64,000 nt of DNA from Paenibacillus crassostreae. Its GTDB lineage: Bacteria > Bacillota > Bacilli > Paenibacillales > Paenibacillaceae. The notes under the pieces are model-generated. The model was given only the letters and a program-made list of their open reading frames with translations. It did no database searches and was not told the DNA's origin. Position 1 is the first letter of the stretch, and each line of letters opens with the position of its first letter. This document shows positions 9,385 to 17,666 of the stretch, one piece after another. Position numbers and translations under genes: made by a program. The stretch lies in contig NZ_CP017770.1 in assembly GCF_001857945.1 (NCBI RefSeq), forward strand, positions 4,464,001-4,528,000. The letters run 5' to 3'.

Positions 9385-9516
9385 TTAGTTTTTTTTGCTC
9401 AAATCGCTTTCCATTTTCCTATTGTCAAGGAACTGAAACCAAACTAAATAGAACTGCAAATACTTCGTAGATACGCCATTAAATCGACTCAACCAATTCT
9501 GTTTGCCACGGACATT
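9385..9516 (-). pseudogene. Remnant of IS1595-type transposase (C-terminal tail)
   Basis: Within the 330-base gap between the CPBP and APH genes, the minus strand reads in one frame NVRGKQNWLSRFNGVSTK then YLQFYLVWFQFLDNRK, ending at a TAA (9385-9387). The string RFNGVSTKYL..YL.WF is the well conserved C-terminus of ISXO2/IS1595-family DDE transposases. No catalytic residues or N-terminal part remain upstream, so this is a fossil of about 44 residues. The rest of the gap shows no gene; GGGTGCTTTAGCATGGAC at 9304-9321 may be an old terminal repeat, which is a guess. Confidence 0.62.
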
Positions 9517-9629
9517 TGAATTACCCCTTTTGTATTAATTACAATCAGGAAACAACAAATGATTATGATTTATTCAAAATCAACCAAGAACTATAACATA
9601 GCCTAATAAAATTAAATGGATGTGATACG

Positions 9630-10589
9630 ATGCAAAGTTTTAACAAAAGTAAATTAGATGACAATCAGTTGAAGGACATCATGGATCATGCATTTGGTCA
9701 ATCGATACAATCATCAGAAGAACTAACTGAAGGTTGGGCTAATGTGGCTTATGAGATTGTTTTGGCGGATGGAAGAAAGGTTGTCCTTAAAGTAGCACCT
9801 TCAAAAGATAAGCGATTGATGAGATGTGAGAAAAATAATATGAGGACTGAGGTTGAAGCATTAAGAATCGTCACACAAATAGGTGGGATTCCAGTGCCAC
9901 ATGTATATGTATATGATCCTTCTTGTACACTCATAGACTCTGAATATTTCATCATGGAGTATATTGAAGGAATATCTCTTAATAAAATCAAAGATTCTCT
10001 GTTGAGTGAAGAATTACAGAGTATTGAAAAACAATTGGGTGAATATAATGCGTTAATTAATTCTTGCAAAGGTGAGAAATTCGGTTATTTCCATGACGGT
10101 GATGATCTGACAGTTTCATGGGCAGTAGCATTTCGAAAACTAATTAATGATGTGCTGCAAGATGGGATTGAAGCGGGTATTGATCTTTCAATTTCTTATT
10201 CTGAGATCGAAATAGAGATAGACAAAAGGATCACTACGCTGAATGAAGTATCTGAACCTTGTCTTGTTCACTGGGACTTATGGCCAGGAAATGTATTTAT
10301 CCATGAAGGGCGAATTTCTGGGATTATTGATTTCGAGAGAGCTTTCTGGGGAGATCCTTTGATTGAGTACTATTTCGGGAAATTTGCTCAATCCGCTGCT
10401 TTTGAAGAGGGATATGGTAAAGGGATTACTTCAGAAGGTGAGCGAAATAGACGAGCATTATATGATTTTTATTTAGACCTTGTTATGGTTATTGAATGCG
10501 ATTATCGTCAATATGAGAATCAGGAACATATTCAATGGGCTTTTCGTAACTTTGAAGAAGGATTTAATAAATTTAAGAAACACCTATAA
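9630..10589 (+). CDS. Aminoglycoside phosphotransferase-fold kinase
   Basis: A 319-residue protein kinase-like fold of the APH family. The catalytic loop reads LVHWDLWPGNVF (HxDxxxxN) and the metal-binding motif IIDFERAFWGDP follows; the N-lobe has KVVLKVAP with the nucleotide-binding lysine. Such enzymes phosphorylate small molecules such as sugars, choline, homoserine or antibiotics; the sequence does not identify the acceptor, so drug resistance should not be assumed. A weak GGATGTGA site precedes ATG 9630. It is next to an IS remnant and has no operon partner. Confidence 0.8.
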   Translation: MQSFNKSKLDDNQLKDIMDHAFGQSIQSSEELTEGWANVAYEIVLADGRKVVLKVAPSKDKRLMRCEKNNMRTEVEALRIVTQIGGIPVPHVYVYDPSCTLIDSEYFIMEYIEGISLNKIKDSLLSEELQSIEKQLGEYNALINSCKGEKFGYFHDGDDLTVSWAVAFRKLINDVLQDGIEAGIDLSISYSEIEIEIDKRITTLNEVSEPCLVHWDLWPGNVFIHEGRISGIIDFERAFWGDPLIEYYFGKFAQSAAFEEGYGKGITSEGERNRRALYDFYLDLVMVIECDYRQYENQEHIQWAFRNFEEGFNKFKKHL

Positions 10590-10735
10590 GGTGCATAATT
10601 TCACAAAATAAACCTACACAATGGAATCATCATGTATAATGGTCTCATGGACTATCACGAAGGTAATTATTGAGCGAATAAAGGTAATAATTATTTGATT
10701 GGTTCCATATAATCCAGCGAAAGGTGGTGAGATCA

Positions 10736-11170
10736 ATGGAACTATGGGCAATTTGGCTCGTCATCGGAATCGCATTATTTGTTATTGAAATGCTGACATT
10801 AACATTTTATCTGTTATGGTTTGGGATTGGAGCAATTACGGCAGCATTAGTCGCTTTAATTGTACCTGATTTGTACCTCCTTCAAGTGTTAGTTGGGTGT
10901 ATCGTGGCTCTTGTCTTAACATTCTTTACGAAACCTTTGACGAAATTTATGCGACAATCTAAAGGGTACAGTGATGTCATTGATGAATTAGTTGGCAAAC
11001 AAGGGTTTGTTATTGAAGAGATTGATGTAGGTAAGAACGGAGTCGTTAAAGTAGGCAATGAAACGTGGAGTGCATCATCTGATCAGCTACTGCGTAAAGA
11101 TGAGATGATCATTGTTATTCACCGTGGTACTACCGTATTAGAAGTCCAAAAATGGGAAGGGGTTTCTTAA
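10736..11170 (+). CDS. NfeD-family membrane protein
   Basis: A 144-residue protein with N-terminal hydrophobic helices (about residues 3-75) followed by a small beta-barrel OB-like domain (IDELVGKQGFVIEEIDVGKNGVVKVGNETWSA region), the short NfeD architecture. ATG 10736 follows AAAGGTGGTGAG; a GTG at 10724 lies inside that site. The stop overlaps the start of the SPFH gene by one base (TAATG), so the two are translationally coupled. NfeD proteins pair with SPFH/flotillin-like proteins in membrane microdomain quality control. Confidence 0.87.
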   Translation: MELWAIWLVIGIALFVIEMLTLTFYLLWFGIGAITAALVALIVPDLYLLQVLVGCIVALVLTFFTKPLTKFMRQSKGYSDVIDELVGKQGFVIEEIDVGKNGVVKVGNETWSASSDQLLRKDEMIIVIHRGTTVLEVQKWEGVS

Positions 11171-12099
11171 TGGGTCTTATAATTACTATAACAATTCTAG
11201 TTATCGTCGTTGTATTTATTTCGTTGACTGTCAAAATCGTACCGCAACAACGAGTAGGCGTTGTAGAACGTCTCGGTAAATTCCATCGCTTGTTAACACC
11301 TGGATTAAATATTCTTATTCCAATAATCGATCATGTAAGGGTATATCATGATTTGCGGATTCAACAAGCGAATGTTCCACCGCAAACGGTAATTACAAAA
11401 GATAACGTTCAAGTTGAAATCGACACGATTATATTCTATCAAGTGGTTGGACCAGATCAGGCTACATATGGAATTTCGGATTATGTCTATGGTGTGCGTA
11501 ACATATCTACAGCAACGATGCGTCAAATTATCGGTAAGATGGAGCTAGATGAGACTTTATCTGGTCGTGAGAAGATCTCGATGGAGATCCGTGTTGCCTT
11601 GGATGAAGCAACAGAGAAATGGGGCGTTCGGATAGAGCGGGTTGAAGTTATAGATATTCAGCCACCGAGAGATATTCAAGAAGCGATGGATAAGCAAATG
11701 AAGGCTGAACGTAGTAAACGTGCTATCGTTCTGGAGGCAGAAGCTGCTAAGCAAGACATGATTTTACGTGCTGAAGGGGATAAGCAAAGTAAAATCCTCA
11801 AAGCTGAAGGGGATAAAGAAGCCCGGATTCGTGAAGCAGAAGGACTAGGTCAAGCTCAAGAACTAGAAGCTCTCGGTGAAGCTAAAGCGATTCTAGCAGT
11901 CGCTCAGGCGGAGAAAAATCGAATTGAATTAATTCGTGAAGCTGGATTAGATGAGAATGTCCTTGCGTATCGTTCATTCGAGGCATTAACTGAGATTTCT
12001 AAAGGACCTGCTAATAAAGTGTTTATCCCTTCCAATGCAATAGAAATTCTTGGTAGCTTGGGGGCAATTGGGGAAATATTTAAATCAAAAGAAAAGTAG
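11170..12099 (+). CDS. SPFH/band 7 (stomatin-like, QmcA type) protein
   Basis: A 309-residue protein with one N-terminal membrane helix, the SPFH core (PQQRVGVVERLGKFHRLLTPGLN, then VQVEIDTIIFYQV and the DETLSGREKI block), and a coiled-coil rich in E-A-E and AEGDK repeats (about 185-250), then a C-terminal segment. This is the stomatin/QmcA branch, not FloA/FloT. It would oligomerise at the cytoplasmic membrane with the NfeD partner. GAAGGGG precedes ATG 11170. A 16-bp terminator hairpin follows. Confidence 0.9.
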   Translation: MGLIITITILVIVVVFISLTVKIVPQQRVGVVERLGKFHRLLTPGLNILIPIIDHVRVYHDLRIQQANVPPQTVITKDNVQVEIDTIIFYQVVGPDQATYGISDYVYGVRNISTATMRQIIGKMELDETLSGREKISMEIRVALDEATEKWGVRIERVEVIDIQPPRDIQEAMDKQMKAERSKRAIVLEAEAAKQDMILRAEGDKQSKILKAEGDKEARIREAEGLGQAQELEALGEAKAILAVAQAEKNRIELIREAGLDENVLAYRSFEALTEISKGPANKVFIPSNAIEILGSLGAIGEIFKSKEK

Positions 12100-12122
12100 A
12101 ATGTAGAAGTATAAATATGTAT

Positions 12123-12171
12123 TAACGAAAGAAGCCAACCATTTATATAAAGGGTTTGGCTTCTTTCGTTA
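12123..12171 (+). terminator. Terminator after NfeD-SPFH
   Basis: Perfect 16-bp stem TAACGAAAGAAGCCAA (12123-12138) with its complement at 12156-12171. The T-rich tail is weak (ATATCTTGTT), but the fold is strong. Confidence 0.8.
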
Positions 12172-12237
12172 TATCTTGTTAATATAAGGAATAGTAACTA
12201 TGAAGTGTGGTAAAAAACTGGAGGACATCCGACATTG

Positions 12238-12894
12238 ATGAACATATTAGAAATATCCAAATTGTACAAAACATATGGAGATCAGACGATATTAAATGAT
12301 TTGTCAGCTACTATATCGATCCCTGAAAGAATCGCACTATTAGGGAAATCAGGGCAAGGGAAGAGTACTCTTCTACGTATATTATGTCGTTTAGAGACAC
12401 AAGATCTGGGTGGGATTTCGTTTCAGGGGCGTTCATATTTAGATATGGATGTGAAGGAATGGAGAAAAAAGATTAGCTATGTATCTCAACAATCCTATAT
12501 GCTACAAGGAAGTGTGGAGGATAATTTAAGGACTGTCAGTCAATTACATAGAACAGACTTTGACATTGCGTTAGCTAAGCAACTGATGGCAGCTTTAAAT
12601 CTGGAACATCTTGACTGGAACAAGTCATCGTCAGAATTATCTGGGGGTGAGAAACAAAGAGTAGCTCTCGCTCGAACTTTATTGTTGAAACCCGAAGTTA
12701 TCCTTCTAGATGAGGTGACAGCCTCTCTTGATATGGAGAGTAAATACGCGGTTGAGACATTATTGATAGATTGGCAAAGGGAAAAAGGAAATACATTCAT
12801 TTGGATCACGCATGATCTTGAACAAGCTGAAAGAATAAGTAATAGAATATGGTTCATCGAGGGTGGATCATTGGTAGAGGATGGGGAAAGCTAA
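12238..12894 (+). CDS. fetA: ABC transporter ATP-binding protein (FetA/YbbL-like)
   Basis: A 218-residue ABC ATPase. Walker A GKSGQGKST is at residues 36-44, signature LSGGEKQR at 134-141 and Walker B VILLDE at 154-159, followed by the D-loop SLD. The next gene encodes a UPF0014 (FetB) membrane protein whose start overlaps this stop by one base, the usual FetAB arrangement. FetAB of E. coli exports iron and protects against peroxide; the same role here is inference. GGAGGA lies upstream; a TTG three bases earlier is an equally spaced alternative start. Confidence 0.82.
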   Translation: MNILEISKLYKTYGDQTILNDLSATISIPERIALLGKSGQGKSTLLRILCRLETQDLGGISFQGRSYLDMDVKEWRKKISYVSQQSYMLQGSVEDNLRTVSQLHRTDFDIALAKQLMAALNLEHLDWNKSSSELSGGEKQRVALARTLLLKPEVILLDEVTASLDMESKYAVETLLIDWQREKGNTFIWITHDLEQAERISNRIWFIEGGSLVEDGES

Positions 12895-13643
12895 TGTCTT
12901 ATTTAGCTCTAAGTTTTACGCTTATATTTGTGATCATTACGATGCTAGTCTCTATGTGGCAAAAGCTTGATTTAGAAAAGGATATAGCCATTGGAACGGT
13001 TCGTGCAACAATTCAATTACTATTAGTTGGATATGTGCTATTGTATGTGTTCGAATCTAAACAACCGATGTTAATCATATTAATCATTTCGGTAATGATC
13101 ACGGTCGCTGCTTGGAATGCAGGTAAACGAGGAAAAGGGTTAAAGGGTATCCGCTGGCGTATAGCACTTGCAATTGGTTGTACGGAAATTCTAATGATGA
13201 CTTTACTGTTAGGTCTACATATTATTGAAGCAACTCCACGCTACATCATACCGCTTAGTGGCATGACAATAGGAAATGCAATGGTCGTGTCTGGACTCTT
13301 TTTAAACTTTATGAAAAGAGAGGTAGAAACAAACAAGGGTGAAGTGGAAACTTTATTAAGTTTAGGTGCAACTGCTAGACAAGCTATTCAAGAATCACTT
13401 AAACGTGCGGTGAAATCAAGTATGATCCCAACCATTGATGGAATGAAGACAGTCGGATTAGTACAATTGCCAGGTATGATGACTGGGATGATTATTGCTG
13501 GTGCTGATCCTGTCGAGGCCGTTCGATATCAGATCTTAATTATGTTTGCTTTTACAGCCTCAGCAGCCATCACAAGTATTGTACTTAGCATCATAAGTTA
13601 TCAATTATGGTTCACTAAAGATTTACGCGTTATTTCTTTATAA
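12894..13643 (+). CDS. fetB: FetB/UPF0014-family ABC permease
   Basis: A 249-residue integral membrane protein with about seven hydrophobic segments. Conserved UPF0014 features are TVRATIQLLLVGYVL near the N-terminus, the central PLSGMTIGNAMVVSGL, and LVQLPGMMTGMIIAGADPVEAVRYQI, followed by a final helix. It is the membrane half of the FetAB-like exporter. The start codon overlaps the ATPase stop (TAATG) with GGGGA upstream, so translation is coupled. Confidence 0.87.
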   Translation: MSYLALSFTLIFVIITMLVSMWQKLDLEKDIAIGTVRATIQLLLVGYVLLYVFESKQPMLIILIISVMITVAAWNAGKRGKGLKGIRWRIALAIGCTEILMMTLLLGLHIIEATPRYIIPLSGMTIGNAMVVSGLFLNFMKREVETNKGEVETLLSLGATARQAIQESLKRAVKSSMIPTIDGMKTVGLVQLPGMMTGMIIAGADPVEAVRYQILIMFAFTASAAITSIVLSIISYQLWFTKDLRVISL

Positions 13644-13692
13644 GTTATAATGATTATATGTTTAACTCACTAATAAAGGGAATGGTGTAGGT

Positions 13693-14877
13693 ATGAAACG
13701 AATACCCGATGGAATAAAGAAACGTTCGGAGTTATTTTTTAAACAAAAGAAATTAATGTTTCTTTTCGTAACACTCATGATTGGGTTAATTATCTTAGTA
13801 TTCAGTCAAATTTCTTACATTTTTACCCCTATTGGAATTATTATCGGAACGATGTCGATCCCGATTATATTAGCTGCAGTAGCTTATTATTTACTAAATC
13901 CACTGGTGGATTTCATGGAACGTAGGAAGATCAAGAGGGGATATTCGATCCTGATTCTATACTTGTTGATCATTGGATTACTGACGATCCTTATCGTGGG
14001 AATTATACCAGTCGTTCGCGAACAAATTATGGGGTTTGTTGAGAACCTCCCATTGTATAGTGAAGAAGCACAGACTCTTTTTGAGGATTGGATAGGCAGT
14101 GATTTGTTCACACAGATTCAACAAAACCTTGGTTTTAATGCACCAGAATTAATGAGCGAATTATCTTCGAGAGCGGCAACTTTTTTTAATAGTACTTTCA
14201 AGGGGATAGGGAATGTTGTTGGGGCCGTAACTGAAGTTATGTTATCTATCATCATAGCGCCATTTATACTAGTATATCTGTTGAAAGATGGGAAAAAGCT
14301 TGCTCCATTCCTACTCAATTTCTTACCAACAAAGACTAGACCACGTACATCAAAGGTCTTAGGAGAAATCAGTCATCAGATTAGTTCCTATATCCGTGGA
14401 CAGATTATTGTTAGCTTCTGTATTGGAGTATTGCTGTATTTCGGATATTTGATCATTGGATTAGATTATCCAGTAGTACTTGCAATCATAGCTGCTTTTA
14501 CTAGTATTGTTCCTTATTTAGGTCCTACGATAGCTATTACACCGGCTATTATTATTGCCTTAGTAACATCACCGTTTATGCTAGTTAAGATGGTTATTGT
14601 ATGGACGGTGGTTCAATTGATCGAAGGAAAATTTATTTCTCCACAAATCATGGGAAAAACGCTAAGTATTCATCCCATTACTATTATTTTTGTTATTATT
14701 GTAGCGGGTAAATTATTCGGAGTGGTTGGAATCATACTAGCCGTTCCTGGCTACGCTATTCTAAAAGTAATCGCCATGAATTTATTCGATTGGTTTAAGT
14801 CAACTTCACATTGGTATGATCCTGTTCCAGAAGTAATTGATCAAGTAGATGCACCAGATGAAGGAGAAAGGATATGA
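13693..14877 (+). CDS. AI-2E family transporter (YtvI/PerM type)
   Basis: A 394-residue membrane protein with about eight hydrophobic segments and a soluble central loop (roughly residues 110-165). The family C-terminal core is seen in [20 protein letters not shown] and in [18 protein letters not shown] followed by HPI. Members export various small molecules, including a sodium-proton antiporter branch; the name AI-2E does not prove quorum-signal transport. It starts 49 bases after fetB and overlaps the next gene by four bases (ATGA), so it sits in one operon with them. Confidence 0.85.
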   Translation: MKRIPDGIKKRSELFFKQKKLMFLFVTLMIGLIILVFSQISYIFTPIGIIIGTMSIPIILAAVAYYLLNPLVDFMERRKIKRGYSILILYLLIIGLLTILIVGIIPVVREQIMGFVENLPLYSEEAQTLFEDWIGSDLFTQIQQNLGFNAPELMSELSSRAATFFNSTFKGIGNVVGAVTEVMLSIIIAPFILVYLLKDGKKLAPFLLNFLPTKTRPRTSKVLGEISHQISSYIRGQIIVSFCIGVLLYFGYLIIGLDYPVVLAIIAAFTSIVPYLGPTIAITPAIIIALVTSPFMLVKMVIVWTVVQLIEGKFISPQIMGKTLSIHPITIIFVIIVAGKLFGVVGIILAVPGYAILKVIAMNLFDWFKSTSHWYDPVPEVIDQVDAPDEGERI

Positions 14878-15284
14878 ACCCTGCGATAGATATTATTTAT
14901 GAAGCGCCTTTGCCTGAAGAATATAATGAATTACGAGTGAAAGCTGGTTTGAGTGCAAAAGACATTGCAGGAGCAAGCATAGCATTGGGCAACTCAATTT
15001 TTTGTATTATATTAAGACAATCGAATGATCTGATAGGGATGGGGAGAATTATCGGTGATGGAGGATGCTTTTATCATATTGTTGATATCGCAGTAGATCC
15101 TTCATATCAAGGAAAGGGATTAGGAAAGTTGCTCATGGCAGAAATAACGCAATTTTTAGATGAAAATGCATTTAAAGATTCATATGTAAGTTTAATTGCA
15201 GATAGCCCAGCCGATCAATTATACAAAAAGTTTGGGTTTGAATATACATATCCTAAGTCTGTTGGGATGTATAAGAAATATTAA
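14874..15284 (+). CDS. GNAT family N-acetyltransferase
   Basis: A 136-residue single-domain acetyltransferase. Motif A reads [19 protein letters not shown] (about residues 66-84), with the Q/RxxGxG loop QGKGLG, and the C-terminus has YKKFGFEYT typical of motif B. The start overlaps the preceding permease stop (ATGA), and GGAGAAAGG lies just upstream. The substrate is unknown. It is short but complete. Confidence 0.85.
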   Translation: MNPAIDIIYEAPLPEEYNELRVKAGLSAKDIAGASIALGNSIFCIILRQSNDLIGMGRIIGDGGCFYHIVDIAVDPSYQGKGLGKLLMAEITQFLDENAFKDSYVSLIADSPADQLYKKFGFEYTYPKSVGMYKKY

Positions 15285-15334
15285 TGTGTGATGTGATAAG
15301 TGAACGAGGAGTGCTCATAAAGGAGATTCATAAT

Positions 15335-16072
15335 GTGAACAAATGGTATCACATTCGCTGGTGGAAGCTACTTATACTTGTTGTAGTCTTTATAGGAATT
15401 GGGATGGGAGTTTATTTGAAGCCCTATGCACCAGATGCCACAGCACTTGAAGCTATGAAGAGTAGTAATGGTGTAACAGTGATCGAACAACGCCAGTGGA
15501 TTCAATTCGATCCAAATAATACTGTGGGTCCAAGTGTCATCTTCTATCCTGGTGGATTAGTGGAACCTGAGAGCTATGCACCTATGGCTAAAGAGCTTGC
15601 TATACAAGGGCATCGTACTTATATTGTGAAAATGCCGTTAAATCTTGCTGTAATAGGTGGAGATAGAGCGGATGCCATACTTACGGCGGAGCCTAATGAA
15701 ACCTTTGTGATAGGTGGTCATTCATTGGGCGGTGTAATGGCTTCTCGTTTTGCAGCTAGTCACCCAGATCGCATCGCGGGAGTGTTCTTTTTAGCGGCAT
15801 ATCCTGATTCGAAAGGGAGCCTACAGGAAAAGGATGTACCTGTCCTATCTCTTATTGGATCAGATGATGGTCTTGTAGAAGAGGATACTTATGAAACAGC
15901 GAAACAGTATCTCCCGTTAAATACTGAATATTACGTAATAGAAGATGGTAACCATGCTCAATTTGGTAGTTATGGTCCACAAAAGGGAGACAATCCTGCA
16001 AAGATAACGTATGAAGAACAACTTCAAACCATGATAGAGAGATTAACAGAGTGGATGGATATATTAGAATAG
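15335..16072 (+). CDS. Membrane-anchored alpha/beta hydrolase
   Basis: A 245-residue protein from GTG 15335, chosen because AAAGGAG lies nine bases upstream; an ATG at 15284 overlapping the previous stop has no good site. One hydrophobic helix near residues 12-31 (LLILVVVFIGIGMGVYL) would anchor it in the membrane or act as a signal. The nucleophile elbow is GGHSLGG, the acid is probably in SLIGSDDGLV, and the base is the His of EDGNHAQFGSYG. This fits the Abhydrolase_5/dienelactone-hydrolase-like group. Substrate unknown. The gene closes the FetAB-permease-GNAT run. Confidence 0.8.
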   Translation: MNKWYHIRWWKLLILVVVFIGIGMGVYLKPYAPDATALEAMKSSNGVTVIEQRQWIQFDPNNTVGPSVIFYPGGLVEPESYAPMAKELAIQGHRTYIVKMPLNLAVIGGDRADAILTAEPNETFVIGGHSLGGVMASRFAASHPDRIAGVFFLAAYPDSKGSLQEKDVPVLSLIGSDDGLVEEDTYETAKQYLPLNTEYYVIEDGNHAQFGSYGPQKGDNPAKITYEEQLQTMIERLTEWMDILE

Positions 16073-16089
16073 TAAACAATAGTTAAAAG

Positions 16090-16124
16090 CGAGGGGATAT
16101 TAATCATATCCTGCTCGTTTTTTT
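16090..16124 (+). terminator. Terminator after the alpha/beta hydrolase gene
   Basis: Inner stem GGATAT/ATATCC with flanking CGAG/CTCG, followed by a run of seven T from 16118. Confidence 0.75.
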
Positions 16125-16150
16125 ATAAGCAAAATTGATCTAAATCAATT

Positions 16151-16169
16151 AATAATGATAATCATTATC
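16151..16169 (+). promoter_or_regulatory. Fur box upstream of the DinB-HemQ-like pair
   Basis: AATAATGATAATCATTATC matches the classical 19-bp Fur box (GATAATGATAATCATTATC) at 18 of 19 positions and contains the perfect 7-1-7 core TGATAATCATTATCA (16156-16170). It overlaps a plausible -10 GATAAT (16157-16162), 16 bases after TTGATC (16135-16140), so Fur binding would block this promoter. The next genes on this strand are at 16267 and 16801. Confidence 0.82.
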
Positions 16170-16266
16170 ATATAATAAAATGGAAATGTAATAAAGAGAT
16201 CAGAAGCTAATCTTTATAAAGGGAATTTCACTTTGTATGTGTATGTATCAGTACTAGGGGGGGGTA

Positions 16267-16755
16267 ATGATGTTAGTTAAAAATCTTGGACAAACACGAT
16301 TGATGCTACTAGATAGTATTAAAGAGTTAACTGATAAACAACTTAATCAAAAACAAAGCTCAGAAAAATGGAGCATTTCTCAAGTACTATTTCATTTATA
16401 TACTACTGAGAAGGAAATTGCGTTACTTATTTTCAACTCTCTTAACTCAGGAAGCAAGAAAATAGCGGAGAGAGATTTATCAATACTTGTTGAAAATTCA
16501 GTGAAAAATATGACAACAAACGAACCACCAGAAGAGTACATCACGAAGAATGAATTGATTGGTCTACTAGAAGAATCTAGATTTCAATATGTACAGGCTA
16601 TTTTTAATGAAGTTCATGCACATGTTCTATTAGAAAAATCAGTTGAGCATCCGGAATTTGGTTGGATTAGTTCACAAGATTTACTGGAATTCATCTGGCA
16701 TCATGAAAAAGGATATATTAAGCAAATAGAAGAAATCAAACAAGGACTTAATTGA
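16267..16755 (+). CDS. DinB/YfiT-like four-helix metalloprotein
   Basis: A 162-residue helical protein of the DinB superfamily. The putative metal-binding histidines are in QVLFHLYTTE (about residue 43) and in EFIWHHEKGYIKQI near the C-terminus (about 145-146), a normal DinB_2 pattern. DinB-fold proteins include bacillithiol S-transferases, but many have no known role. A run of eight G precedes two adjacent ATG codons (16267, 16270); the second is better spaced. It lies 45 bases upstream of the HemQ-like gene and behind the Fur box, which points to an iron-responsive operon. Confidence 0.75.
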   Translation: MMLVKNLGQTRLMLLDSIKELTDKQLNQKQSSEKWSISQVLFHLYTTEKEIALLIFNSLNSGSKKIAERDLSILVENSVKNMTTNEPPEEYITKNELIGLLEESRFQYVQAIFNEVHAHVLLEKSVEHPEFGWISSQDLLEFIWHHEKGYIKQIEEIKQGLN

Positions 16756-16800
16756 ATAACTTTTCAACCAACTGATAACTAACATGAGGAGGAAGTAACG

Positions 16801-17466
16801 ATGGTAGAACAATTTACGTGTCATTTTGCACTTAAATACACTGCACGATGGAATGAACTTTCGGACCAAGAGAAAAAGGTAGCAATTAATGAAGTAGTAT
16901 TATTGTTTAAGAAGTATGAGGGGAAAGTTGGACTGCGTGGTTCTTACGTATCTCAAGCCTTTCAAGCACATACAGATATTTTATTATGGATGTATGCTGA
17001 TCGTTTTGAAGATATACAAGATTTACAATTAGAAATTCGTCGTTCACCATTAGGAAAATCTGTGGATACACCACATGCGTTTACAGGAATGACTAAGTCA
17101 TTTGAGTTCTCGGAACATCCAACATCCTTCCAAATGGGAATTCCACCAAGGGACTATCTATGTTTTTATCCATTTGTTAGAACGCCAGAATACTATCTAT
17201 TGCCTAAATGGGAAAGAGGAGCCCTTCTTAAAGACCACGGGCAAATAGGTCATGAATTTGTTCCGGGTATTTTAACGAATGGAGTTCATGCTTTTGGATT
17301 GGGTGATTATGAATGGCTTCTCTCGTTTGAAACAGATGACTTAGGATTACTGGTAGATTGTGTCCGTAAATTAAGAGAGAGCAAATCAAGACTATATATG
17401 CAAAATGAAACGCCATTTATTGTTGGACGTCTGTTCGATCTTGAAGAAGCATTGTCACAATTTTAA
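16801..17466 (+). CDS. HemQ-like (chlorite dismutase family) heme protein
   Basis: A 221-residue member of the chlorite dismutase/HemQ family. The expected active-site Tyr is Tyr132 in EYYLLPKWERG, and the proximal heme ligand is His146 in LLKDHGQIGHEF. HemQ enzymes decarboxylate coproheme to heme b in Gram-positives. This copy is about 30 residues shorter than typical Firmicute HemQ (about 250) and has diverged around the active site, so it may be a second paralogue rather than the main enzyme. GAGGAGG precedes the ATG. It lies in a Fur-box operon with a DinB protein and ends at a good terminator. Confidence 0.75.
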   Translation: MVEQFTCHFALKYTARWNELSDQEKKVAINEVVLLFKKYEGKVGLRGSYVSQAFQAHTDILLWMYADRFEDIQDLQLEIRRSPLGKSVDTPHAFTGMTKSFEFSEHPTSFQMGIPPRDYLCFYPFVRTPEYYLLPKWERGALLKDHGQIGHEFVPGILTNGVHAFGLGDYEWLLSFETDDLGLLVDCVRKLRESKSRLYMQNETPFIVGRLFDLEEALSQF

Positions 17467-17494
17467 CTAGATTAATATGTTGAATATTTCAATT

Positions 17495-17530
17495 CGAGTA
17501 GCTACTAAACGTAGCTTGCTCGTTTTTTTT
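17495..17530 (+). terminator. Terminator after the HemQ-like gene
   Basis: CGAGTAGCTAC (17495-17505) pairs with GTAGCTTGCTCG (17511-17522) with a small bulge, followed by eight T (17523-17530). Confidence 0.88.
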
Positions 17531-17546
17531 GCGTAAAGAATGAAAT

Positions 17547-17561
17547 GTGTAATAAATACGA
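17547..17561 (+). promoter_or_regulatory. Zur-box-like palindrome upstream of the YcgR/YcgQ-zur operon
   Basis: GTGTAATAAATACGA shares 11 of 14 informative positions with the B. subtilis Zur core TCGTAATNATTACGA. It has the same GTGTAAT left half as the better site at 21498. It lies 106 bases before the permease start, in the promoter region of a zinc-linked operon. Zur binding is inferred from pattern and context. Confidence 0.6.
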
Positions 17562-17666
17562 TAAAGAGATACTATACTTTACTAAGTTAACTAGAGTGAC
17601 TAAAACGATATATTAATGTAATATTTACTATTAATATAAAGGTTGACTGGTTTAGGAGGAATACTT

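Noticed and set aside
9630..10589. APH-fold kinase as an antibiotic-resistance gene
   Set aside because: The HxDxxxxN and IDFE motifs define only the fold; nothing points to a drug substrate and no resistance gene neighbours exist.
16801..17466. True chlorite dismutase
   Set aside because: The position of Tyr132 and the Gram-positive context fit the HemQ branch; no chlorate-respiration genes are nearby.
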